The translations under genes were made by a program, and so were the position numbers. From an uncultured Chromatiaceae bacterium (GTDB lineage: Bacteria; Pseudomonadota; Gammaproteobacteria; Enterobacterales; Alteromonadaceae), in NCBI GenBank assembly GCA_937978655.1, contig CALJUX010000013.1:30607-94606 (forward strand): a stretch of 64,000 nt of DNA. The letters are read 5' to 3'. A model generated the notes under the pieces. That model saw nothing but the letters and a program-made list of their open reading frames with translations. It did no database searches and was not told the DNA's origin. Each line of letters starts with the position of its first letter. The first letter of the stretch is position 1. Shown here piece after piece: positions 45,672-53,662 of the stretch.

Positions 45672-46186
45672 CGGGTCATCTCCTGCCAGTCAGGGCTCAT
45701 TTCACCTGCGTTTGCAGTGCGTAACCAACTCAAATATCTACCGGCCCGGCCATCCTGCTCTGGCGGGGCAAAAGCCGCAAAGTGTCGCGGCTGCGCCGGG
45801 TCAAACGGGCCTTGTTTCACTTCCAGAAAAACGGCGCCTGGCGCTGCAGCGACGATGCTGTGCCAATGGCCGGGTGCCAGCTCCACACCAGTGTGGACCG
45901 ACCCCGCGCTGAGCGTCTGGCGCGTGGTCAAACGCCCGCTGTCATCAAACTGCAAAAAGTCGACGCTGCCGGCTAACATGACAAACAACTCCCATTGATG
46001 TGCGTCGACGTGTTGATGGGGAGGAACATAGCTGTCAGGTTGAATGGCAATCACCACCCGCTGCACCGGCTCAGCAAAATCCTTGTGCAAATTGCGAAAG
46101 GCACGCCGGCGCGGACTTTGCGCCGCCGCGTCCAGCAATTCTGTGAATAAGGCTTGATCTAATAACATGCCAGCAATTTTTAACAT
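45668..46186 (-). CDS. WbuC-family cupin protein
   Basis: The 172-residue product has a cupin core with PPHQHVDAHQWELFVMLAGSVDFL (metal ligands His-x-His...Glu) and a second GHWHSIVA motif, matching the WbuC cupin family sometimes encoded near polysaccharide genes. Substrate is unknown. The start is uncertain between two ATG codons (46186 and 46168), neither with a good ribosome binding site. It overlaps the membrane-protein gene by 4 bases. Confidence 0.8.
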   Translation of the reverse strand: MLKIAGMLLDQALFTELLDAAAQSPRRRAFRNLHKDFAEPVQRVVIAIQPDSYVPPHQHVDAHQWELFVMLAGSVDFLQFDDSGRLTTRQTLSAGSVHTGVELAPGHWHSIVAAAPGAVFLEVKQGPFDPAQPRHFAAFAPPEQDGRAGRYLSWLRTANAGEMSPDWQEMTR

Positions 46187-46263
46187 TCATGCAGTGAAGA
46201 AAGCGCCCTATCATACTGCAATTTCGCCGGCAGCCCATAGCGTAAAACCGCCGGACTTTGCAC

Positions 46264-46290
46264 AAAAAAGGTGCCAATGGCACCTTTTTT
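46264..46290. terminator. Terminator of the S46 peptidase gene
   Basis: A 12-bp perfect stem AAAAAAGGTGCC / GGCACCTTTTTT with an AAT loop, 26 bases past the peptidase stop, working in either orientation. Confidence 0.88.
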
Positions 46291-46315
46291 CCGCAATTTT
46301 GACCGCAGGCACCGA

Positions 46316-48487
46316 TTAGTCGCGGACTATTTCCATTTCTGCCGTCAGATTGGTGGCGCCATCCACTTTTTCCATCTGCCACAGCAAATAACGGCTGTCG
46401 ACGTGGATGGAGCGGTTAAGCGCCGGATCATAAGCATAATTGCCGATAATGCCTTCAATCACGCCGTCAAACAGCAGGCCCACCAGTTCGGCTTTGCCGT
46501 TCAGCGTCGGTGAACCTGAATTGCCGCCAGTGGTGTCCACAGTACTTAAGAAGTTGACCGGCACTGTTTTCAGTTCAGGATGGGCATAAGCACTGAAATC
46601 ACCTGCGGCGATCGCAGCAAGCTGTGGTGCCGGTGCATTAAACGGGCTTTGGCCTGTGTGTTTTTCGCTGATGCCTTTGAGCGTGGTAAACGGCTGATAC
46701 GCCACACCGTCACGCGGTTCATAACCTTTGACTTCACCAAAGGTGACCCGCAAGGTGCCGTTGGCATCGGCATAGACCGGTTTTTGATTGGCTTTGTTAA
46801 AGGCAATCACCGCTTCCATCACCTTAGGCCGCGCCACTGCCAGTTTGCCAGCCTGATTTTTTTGCTCATTTTCCAGTGCTAAATCAGTCTCCGCCATCGC
46901 CAGTGCAAACTGTATGGCCGGATCTGTGCTGGCTTTTAGTTCGTCCGGGGTTTTGCCAACCAAAGCCAGCCGCTCGATTTCATCGCCAAGCAATGAAGTC
47001 TGATAAATCTGCGTCAGTTTGCTGCGCACTGCAGCCTCGTCAAAAGCCTCGGCAATGCCAAAATACTGATCAAACGCCGCCAGACGCTGCGGTTTTGGCA
47101 GCGCCGCGTAATGTTTGAGGAAATGCAAAGCGATTTCTAAATCGATGGCGCCATCAAAACTGCGTGACATCCGTTTCAGACCGGCTTTAAAGCGGTCTAA
47201 ATCGCGTTGCTGATAACCAGTCTCGCGTTCTTCGTCTGGTTTTTGCGATTCCAGCGCCAGCCGGTACAGTTTGCGGCCGGTACTGAATAACTGCGCATAA
47301 CCAAAATAGGTCAGCACCAAATCACGTTGTTGTGTGGCGGTCTCGGCTTCGAGTAATTGCTGCAGGCTCAGCAGCGCGGGTTTGTATTTGGCTTTGCGCG
47401 CAGGATCGGCCTCTATCCAGCGATTCAGTACCGCTTCGAATTCATCTTTTTGCTGCTGGGTGCCGCCTTGTTGATAAGTTTTGATCATGCCGTCATAGTT
47501 TTTGGCATAGTTGGCAAGCCCGGCCAGAATCGACTCGTACTTGATGCGGGCTTCTGAACCTTCCGCCGCATGGTGTTTAATCAGCGCGATGGTTTCTTCG
47601 CGATATTGCCGTGCTGCCGGCAACACTGCAGTGAACTGGTTTTTCACTTCAAATGCGGTGTTATAACGGTTAGTGCGGCCCGGATAACCCAGCACCATGA
47701 CAAAATCGCCGGCCTGCACGCCTTTGGCTGACACTTTTAACGAACTGGGTGGCACAAAAGGCACGTTTTCAACGCTGTAGTCGGCTGGTTTGCCGTCTTT
47801 TCCGACATAAGCGCGATAAAACGAATAATCACCGGTATGGCGCGGCCACATCCAGTTGTCGATATCGCCGCCAAAACGCCCGACGCCATCAGCCGGTGCA
47901 TACACCAGCCGCACGTCGCGGATCTCCAGCTGTTTAATCAGATAATATTCCAGGCCACCGTGGAAGCTGTACACCTCACAGCGATAACCCGGTGCGGTTT
48001 CACATTCGGCCACCAGCTCTTTGCGCAGCTGATCAATTTTGTCAAAACGGTCTTTACCCTGTAGTTGCGGCGTTAATTCCTGTTTGATTTGCTGTGTCAC
48101 ATTACTGACCGCTTCAGTCACCAGAATTTTACTGCCAGGCGCTGCCGGTAACTCTTCGGTCTGGGTTTTGGCTAAAAAGCCGCGTTCAAGCCGGTTGTTC
48201 TGCGCTGTGCTGTTGTGCTGAATGCTGCTGTAGGCACAATGATGATTAGTCAGCGCCAGACCCTGTTTTGACACAAAAGATGCGGTACAGCCGCCGAGGC
48301 TAATCACCGCATTCATCGGAAATGCCGTCAGCTCAGCGATAGATTTGGCCTCAATCTGCAGCCCTTTGGCCTTGAGCAGGGCTTCCAGTTCCGGCAACTG
48401 ATGGGGTTGCCACATGCCCTCGTCGGCATTCACAACGCTGGTCGCACTTGCGGCAAACACTGATAATGCCAGCACAGTTTTTTTCAT
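46316..48487 (-). CDS. S46-family dipeptidyl peptidase, secreted
   Basis: The 723-residue product has a signal peptide (ending VVNAD) and the S46 serine-peptidase fold. The catalytic His is in TNHHC, the Asp in GGDIDNWMWPRHTGDYS, and the Ser in TTGGNSGSP. Family members (DPP7, DPP11) remove dipeptides from peptides in the periplasm. The specificity loop reads LLFDGVIEG with Gly where DPP11 has Arg, pointing to hydrophobic (DPP7-like) preference, though this is inference. The ATG at 48487 has AGGA eight bases upstream; a TTG one codon earlier is the alternative. It is transcribed alone. Confidence 0.93.
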   Translation of the reverse strand: MKKTVLALSVFAASATSVVNADEGMWQPHQLPELEALLKAKGLQIEAKSIAELTAFPMNAVISLGGCTASFVSKQGLALTNHHCAYSSIQHNSTAQNNRLERGFLAKTQTEELPAAPGSKILVTEAVSNVTQQIKQELTPQLQGKDRFDKIDQLRKELVAECETAPGYRCEVYSFHGGLEYYLIKQLEIRDVRLVYAPADGVGRFGGDIDNWMWPRHTGDYSFYRAYVGKDGKPADYSVENVPFVPPSSLKVSAKGVQAGDFVMVLGYPGRTNRYNTAFEVKNQFTAVLPAARQYREETIALIKHHAAEGSEARIKYESILAGLANYAKNYDGMIKTYQQGGTQQQKDEFEAVLNRWIEADPARKAKYKPALLSLQQLLEAETATQQRDLVLTYFGYAQLFSTGRKLYRLALESQKPDEERETGYQQRDLDRFKAGLKRMSRSFDGAIDLEIALHFLKHYAALPKPQRLAAFDQYFGIAEAFDEAAVRSKLTQIYQTSLLGDEIERLALVGKTPDELKASTDPAIQFALAMAETDLALENEQKNQAGKLAVARPKVMEAVIAFNKANQKPVYADANGTLRVTFGEVKGYEPRDGVAYQPFTTLKGISEKHTGQSPFNAPAPQLAAIAAGDFSAYAHPELKTVPVNFLSTVDTTGGNSGSPTLNGKAELVGLLFDGVIEGIIGNYAYDPALNRSIHVDSRYLLWQMEKVDGATNLTAEMEIVRD

Positions 48488-48696
48488 CAAATGATTCCTT
48501 CAGCTCCGCCCCACTGCTGCAGATCAGACAGCAGGCTCCACGACATGGATGATTTACATGGATTTTGCCGCATTGTGCGATAAATTTGGCCGGAAAAAAC
48601 AGCCCTGCCGGCAGAAAAAATGCATAACTTGAAAAATAGCGCAGGCTCCCCCAGATCTAATGCAGTTTTCATCACCGGATCATCCCACTGCACATT

Positions 48697-49191
48697 ATGG
48701 AAAAACAACTGGAACGACTGATGTATGCCAGCCGCTGGCTGATGGCTCCAATGTATCTGGGCCTCAGTCTGGTACTGATTGCCCTTGGTATTAAATTTTT
48801 TCAGGAAATTTTTCATATCCTGCCCAATATTCTGTTTATCAAAGAAGCCGATTTAATTCTGGTGGTGCTGTCACTGATTGATATCGCGCTGGTCGGCGGA
48901 CTGATTGTGATGGTGATGTTCTCCGGCTATGAAAATTTCGTCTCACGGCTGGACATTGACGAGTCGTCAGAAAAACTGAACTGGCTGGGCAAAGTCGACT
49001 CGGCGTCATTAAAAAATAAAGTGGCAGCCTCCATTGTGGCGATCTCTTCGATTCACCTGCTAAAAATTTTTATGGACACACCCAATATCGATAACGACAA
49101 AATCATGTGGTATCTGTTGATCCATATCACTTTTGTCCTGTCGGCTTTTGTCATGGGTTACCTCGACAAACTGACAAAAGAGAAAGTCTGA
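48697..49191 (+). CDS. yqhA: UPF0114 / YqhA-like membrane protein
   Basis: The 164-residue protein has four hydrophobic helices and the pattern MLRYASRWLMAPMYLGL-type start (here LMYASRWLMAPMYLGLSL) followed by LSLIDIALVGGLIVMVMFSGYENFVS, matching the UPF0114 family of E. coli YqhA. Its function is unknown. It is divergent from the peptidase gene across about 200 bases and lies 79 bases before the sensor kinase gene. Confidence 0.9.
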   Translation: MEKQLERLMYASRWLMAPMYLGLSLVLIALGIKFFQEIFHILPNILFIKEADLILVVLSLIDIALVGGLIVMVMFSGYENFVSRLDIDESSEKLNWLGKVDSASLKNKVAASIVAISSIHLLKIFMDTPNIDNDKIMWYLLIHITFVLSAFVMGYLDKLTKEKV

Positions 49192-49270
49192 AATTGACCG
49201 CGGCAGATGGCTGAGTTAGTTTAGGAAGTCCGCGCTGTGCGCGGTCAGTCATATGCCATGAGGTTTTGCT

Positions 49271-52200
49271 GTGCAGGGATCCGCGCCAGTTATTTATCTG
49301 TTGTTCCGGGCTGCCATTGCCAGCCTGTTGTTGTTCAGTTGTACCCTGATGTCGATGGAAGCGGGTCTGCCGCTTTTAAAGAATTTTAAGCCCAAAGACT
49401 ACAATGCCGGCACCCAGAACTGGGCATTATTGCAGGACAGCGATGGCCTGATTTATGCCGGTAATAATGTCGGTGTGCTGGAATATGACGGCGTACACTG
49501 GCGTACTATTGCCACCACCAACCAGTCGGTGGTGCGCTCACTGGCGCTTGGCAACGACGGCCGCATTTATGTCGGTGCCAAGGGTGACCTGGGTTATATC
49601 AACAAAGCCCGGGCCCAAGGCGCGCAGTTTGTCTCATGGCGTGACCGTATCCCGGCCGCCTATCGCAACTTTCAGGATATCCGCCAGACCTTTGTCACCG
49701 AACAGGGCGTTTTATTTGTCGCCCGCTCTTATCTGTTTCTGATTAACGATCAGGAAGTGCGCAGCTGGACCAGCGAGTCCGCCTTTATGAAAGCCTTCCA
49801 GCTCAACGACCGAGTCCTGATTAAAGAACAGGATACCGGCCTGCTGGAATTAAAAGACGGCCGGCTGGAACCACTGCCAGACACCCAGCTACTGGCCGAC
49901 AAAGCAGTCTTTATCGCCGAACAGTGGAACGAGAACCAGGTACTGATTGGTTCGCGCGACGCCGGTTTTTTCTTACTGGGTCCAACCGGAATGACGGCGT
50001 TTCAGATGCCGGCCAGTGAAGAACTGGCGCAGGCGATGATTTATACCAGCCTGCGGCTGCGCAATGGTTTATTGGCCGTCGGCACAGTCCGCAACGGCAT
50101 TTATCTGCTGGACCAGCAAGGTCAGGTCCACAGCCATATCAATAAATTCTCCGGCATGCTGGACGATAACATCCGCGCCCTGATGGAAGACCGGCAACAA
50201 GGCCTGTGGAGTGCGATGGACCACGGTCTGGCCCGGATTGAAGCCTCTTCGGCCATTTCAATGTTTAACCATGTGATGGGGCTCAAAGGCAATGTGCTGT
50301 CGCTGCATCGTTACAACCAGCAGCTTTATGCCGGTACCAGCCAGGGATTATTCCGCTTGCAGGCCGATGGCGTACGGGCGGCGCATTTTGCCGCGATTGA
50401 AGGCTTTAGCAATCAGACCTGGGATTTTGCCGATTTTGCCGACAGCCTGCTGATCGCCAATAACAAAGGGGTCCACCAGTACAAAGCCGGTCAGGCGGAA
50501 CTGATTTATGCAGCACCAATGCCGGCCAAAGTGTTATTGGTGTCACGCCTGCAACCGGGGCTGGTCTGGGTGGGCTTGCAAAATGGCCTGGTCCGGCTGC
50601 AATTTGACGGCACACGCTGGCAAGACCTCGGCCGTGTCGAAGGCGTCGACGGCAATCTGAACAGCCTGGTCGAAGACAGCGACGGCAGCTTGTGGATTGG
50701 CAGTCTGGCGCATGGCATCTACCGGCTGCAAAGCAGCGGGAATGTGCAGCGTCAGGGCACCGGCGCGTTAGACGTGTTTACCGAAGCGGCCGGGTTGCCA
50801 AGCCAGAACCGTAATTCGGTGCATCGCTGGTCGGGTGGCCTGCTGTTTGCCACTGTGGCCGGGCTTTATCAGTTTAATCAGAGCACCCAGAGCTTTCAGC
50901 TGCACCCGGTGTTTCGTGGTTTGTTCAGTGACCAGCCCTGGGTCCGCTCTCCGACCCAGGACAGTGCCGGCCGGATCTGGATGATCAACTGGGACAATCA
51001 GACCGGCGAGCGTCAGGCCGGTGCTGCCGAAAAATCCGGCCCGGATCAACCCTATCACTGGTCGACTGCACCATTGTTTCCGCTGGCCGATACGCCGCTG
51101 GACGTGATCCTCGCCGACGACGGTGCCGTCACCTGGTTTGGCGGTGCCGAAGGTATTTTCCGTTTTGACTCCAGCCGGGTCAGCCGCAGTATCGTGGCGC
51201 ACCCGCCGCTGATCCGCCGTGTGATCAGCCGGGACAATCAAACCCATTTCGCCGGCGGCCAGCTGGCCAGACTGGAACTGGCATCAGATCAGAACTCCCT
51301 GCGGATTGAATATACAGTGCCACGGTATGGCCACCTCGACACCAACCTTTTTCAGGTCCAGCTGCAAGGCAATGACCCGGTCTGGTCTGACTGGCACAAC
51401 GAAACGTATCGCGATTACACCAACTTAGAGCCCGGCAGCTACCAGTTTAAACTGCGCTACAAAAACGCCTTTGGCGAAGTAAGCGAAGCCACGCCGTTGC
51501 ATCTGCAGATCGCAGCGCCCTGGTATCAGAGCTGGTGGGCTTACACCTTTTATCTGCTGGTCATACTGGCGCTGGTGAAAATGCTGATCGGCTGGCGCGT
51601 GCGGCCGGTGTTGCAGGAGAACAGCAAACTGGAAGGTCTGGTGCAGCAGCGCACGCAGCACCTGGAAGACACCATGCAGATGCTCGAAGGCGCCAAACAA
51701 AAAGCTGAAGCCGCGGCCGTGGCAAAAAGTGAATTTCTGGCCAACATGAGCCATGAGATCCGCACGCCAATGAATGCCATTATTGGCTTCGCCCAACTGG
51801 CACAAAATAGTGAATCTTTTGCCGATCAACAGCTTTACCTGAGCAAAATCACCGCATCAAGTAAGATTTTATTAAGCATTATCAACGATATACTTGATTT
51901 TTCCAAAGTAGAAGCCGGCAAGCTCGAATTAGAGCAGGTGCGGTTTCGTCTGCAGGATATGCTGCAGCAAATCCGCGATTTATTTATTGAACAGGCGCGG
52001 CAAAAACGTCTGGAGCTGCAATTCAGTGTCGACCCGCAAGTACCGGCATGGTTAATCGGCGATCCACTGCGTCTAAGCCAGGTGTTGATTAATTTACTCA
52101 GTAACGCAGTGAAATTTACCGGTCAGGGTAAAGTAGTGTTGCGGGTCGACCTGGCGCGTCAAATCAATCCACCGGAGACGCCGGCAGAAGTCTGGCTGCA

Positions 52201-52858
52201 TTTTGCTGTGCAGGACACCGGCATTGGCCTGAGCCCGGAGCAATGCAGTAATCTGTTTCAGGCGTTCAGCCAGGCCGACAGCTCCACCAGCCGCAAATAT
52301 GGCGGCACCGGGCTGGGCCTCAGTATCGCGCAGCGGCTGGTACAGCTGATGGGCGGACGCATTGAAGTCCAGAGTCTGGCCGGTATTGGCAGCACTTTCA
52401 GTTTCAGTATCCGCAGCTACCGGGCCGATAATATCGCGCCGGTTGCAGTGACCGAACCCGCAGCCCAGACCACAGCGCCCGTCACACCAGACACCGGCAA
52501 AGGGCGAATCCTGCTGGTCGAAGATAACAGTTACAATCAGACGCTGGCGCGCATCATCCTGCAACATGCCGGATTTGATGTTGATGTCGCCGATCATGGC
52601 GAACAGGCACTGGCGCAACTGAGCCGGCAACAATACAGCCTGATCCTGATGGATGTGCATATGCCGACCATGGACGGTTATACCGCCACCCGTTTACTGC
52701 GCCAGCAAGCCGTTTATGCCAGACTGCCGGTGATCGCGCTGACCGCGCATGCGACTGAGGAGTTTCGCCGGGAATGTCTGGCGGCCGGCATGAACGATTT
52801 TATCGCCAAGCCGTTTGATGCACGGACTTTACTCAGTAAGGTGCAGGAATGGGCCTGA
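49271..52858 (+). CDS. Hybrid sensor histidine kinase with a propeller sensor
   Basis: The 1195-residue protein starts at a GTG with GAGG seven bases upstream and has a signal/anchor segment (about 9-28). A periplasmic region (about 30-690) holds repeated two-component propeller motifs such as DGLIYAGNNVGVLEYDG, DGRIYVGAKGDLGYI and DGSLWIGSLAHGIYRL, followed by a Y_Y_Y domain (NLEPGSYQFKLRYKN). One membrane helix at about 755-775 leads to HisKA with phospho-His828 (MSHEIRTPMNAI), HATPase_c (GGTGLGLSIAQRL) and a C-terminal receiver with phospho-Asp1128 (LMDVHMPTMDG). It has no DNA-binding domain, so a separate partner regulator is needed. Confidence 0.94.
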   Translation: MQGSAPVIYLLFRAAIASLLLFSCTLMSMEAGLPLLKNFKPKDYNAGTQNWALLQDSDGLIYAGNNVGVLEYDGVHWRTIATTNQSVVRSLALGNDGRIYVGAKGDLGYINKARAQGAQFVSWRDRIPAAYRNFQDIRQTFVTEQGVLFVARSYLFLINDQEVRSWTSESAFMKAFQLNDRVLIKEQDTGLLELKDGRLEPLPDTQLLADKAVFIAEQWNENQVLIGSRDAGFFLLGPTGMTAFQMPASEELAQAMIYTSLRLRNGLLAVGTVRNGIYLLDQQGQVHSHINKFSGMLDDNIRALMEDRQQGLWSAMDHGLARIEASSAISMFNHVMGLKGNVLSLHRYNQQLYAGTSQGLFRLQADGVRAAHFAAIEGFSNQTWDFADFADSLLIANNKGVHQYKAGQAELIYAAPMPAKVLLVSRLQPGLVWVGLQNGLVRLQFDGTRWQDLGRVEGVDGNLNSLVEDSDGSLWIGSLAHGIYRLQSSGNVQRQGTGALDVFTEAAGLPSQNRNSVHRWSGGLLFATVAGLYQFNQSTQSFQLHPVFRGLFSDQPWVRSPTQDSAGRIWMINWDNQTGERQAGAAEKSGPDQPYHWSTAPLFPLADTPLDVILADDGAVTWFGGAEGIFRFDSSRVSRSIVAHPPLIRRVISRDNQTHFAGGQLARLELASDQNSLRIEYTVPRYGHLDTNLFQVQLQGNDPVWSDWHNETYRDYTNLEPGSYQFKLRYKNAFGEVSEATPLHLQIAAPWYQSWWAYTFYLLVILALVKMLIGWRVRPVLQENSKLEGLVQQRTQHLEDTMQMLEGAKQKAEAAAVAKSEFLANMSHEIRTPMNAIIGFAQLAQNSESFADQQLYLSKITASSKILLSIINDILDFSKVEAGKLELEQVRFRLQDMLQQIRDLFIEQARQKRLELQFSVDPQVPAWLIGDPLRLSQVLINLLSNAVKFTGQGKVVLRVDLARQINPPETPAEVWLHFAVQDTGIGLSPEQCSNLFQAFSQADSSTSRKYGGTGLGLSIAQRLVQLMGGRIEVQSLAGIGSTFSFSIRSYRADNIAPVAVTEPAAQTTAPVTPDTGKGRILLVEDNSYNQTLARIILQHAGFDVDVADHGEQALAQLSRQQYSLILMDVHMPTMDGYTATRLLRQQAVYARLPVIALTAHATEEFRRECLAAGMNDFIAKPFDARTLLSKVQEWA

Positions 52859-52863
52859 TGGCA

Positions 52864-53631
52864 TCAGCGATAACGTGCCAGGATCTGGCTGATCTGCCCT
52901 TGCTGACGTAACGCCACAATAGCCGCATCCAGTGCCGCCACCAGCTCGGCACTCAGTGCCGGCGAATACATGCACTGAATATCATTGCGTTCGACTTCCA
53001 CCGGGTACAAACCGGATTTGTCGGCTTGCAGGTAAGCAAATTCCAGTTCAGATACCACCACGGCGCTGAGATTTTTTTTCTGCAGATGACGCAGACTTTC
53101 GGCCGGCGAATAACTGTCGACCCGTTGCAGTTGTCCACTGGCAAACAGCGGGGCCAGCGTTGGATAGACATACCCAAAGGTCGTGCCGGTTTTACCCTGA
53201 CTGCGACGCGAAAAATCGGCAAAATCCTTATATGGCGTGGCCGAGATATACAAGTCACGATGCACAAACAGCGGCGGGCTCCAGCGCAAAGCCGGCTCGA
53301 CAAACCATTCCGGCGTGCCATTGCAGTACAGGTCCAGTTCGCCGCGTAATAACAAATCTGTGACACGTTTGCGGGGAATAGCTTCGATATGCAGTGGACG
53401 CTGTACAGCCCCGGCCAGCAGCTGGTAGAGGTCAAACAAAATACCGCCCACCGGCATTTGCTGCGGATTGGTCAACATAAAAGGCGGCGCATCGGCAATA
53501 TGTGGCACCCGCAGCGGTGCCGTGGCCGGCGGCTCTGCGGCGTTGGCGGCCACGGCACACAGGCACAGCAGCCATAACGGCGTCTGACGCTGTACCGCAG
53601 CCCCTGACAGATAAGCGGATAACATTGCCAC
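52864..53631 (-). CDS. Periplasmic solute-binding-like protein (SBP_bac_3 type)
   Basis: The 255-residue product has a signal peptide (ending ANAAE) and resembles amino-acid-type solute-binding domains (PPFMLTNPQQMPVGGILFDLYQLL; KRVTDLLLRGELDL). No permease or ATPase adjoins it. I place the start at GTG 53631, eight bases after GGAG; an ATG two codons on is an alternative. It lies convergent to the hybrid kinase (5-base gap) and 31 bases downstream of the diguanylate cyclase gene on the same strand, so it may be a sensory partner rather than a transporter part. Confidence 0.8.
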   Translation of the reverse strand: MAMLSAYLSGAAVQRQTPLWLLCLCAVAANAAEPPATAPLRVPHIADAPPFMLTNPQQMPVGGILFDLYQLLAGAVQRPLHIEAIPRKRVTDLLLRGELDLYCNGTPEWFVEPALRWSPPLFVHRDLYISATPYKDFADFSRRSQGKTGTTFGYVYPTLAPLFASGQLQRVDSYSPAESLRHLQKKNLSAVVVSELEFAYLQADKSGLYPVEVERNDIQCMYSPALSAELVAALDAAIVALRQQGQISQILARYR

Positions 53632-53662
53632 GCGATAGTCTCCTGCCTGCTGACCAGCAGTT

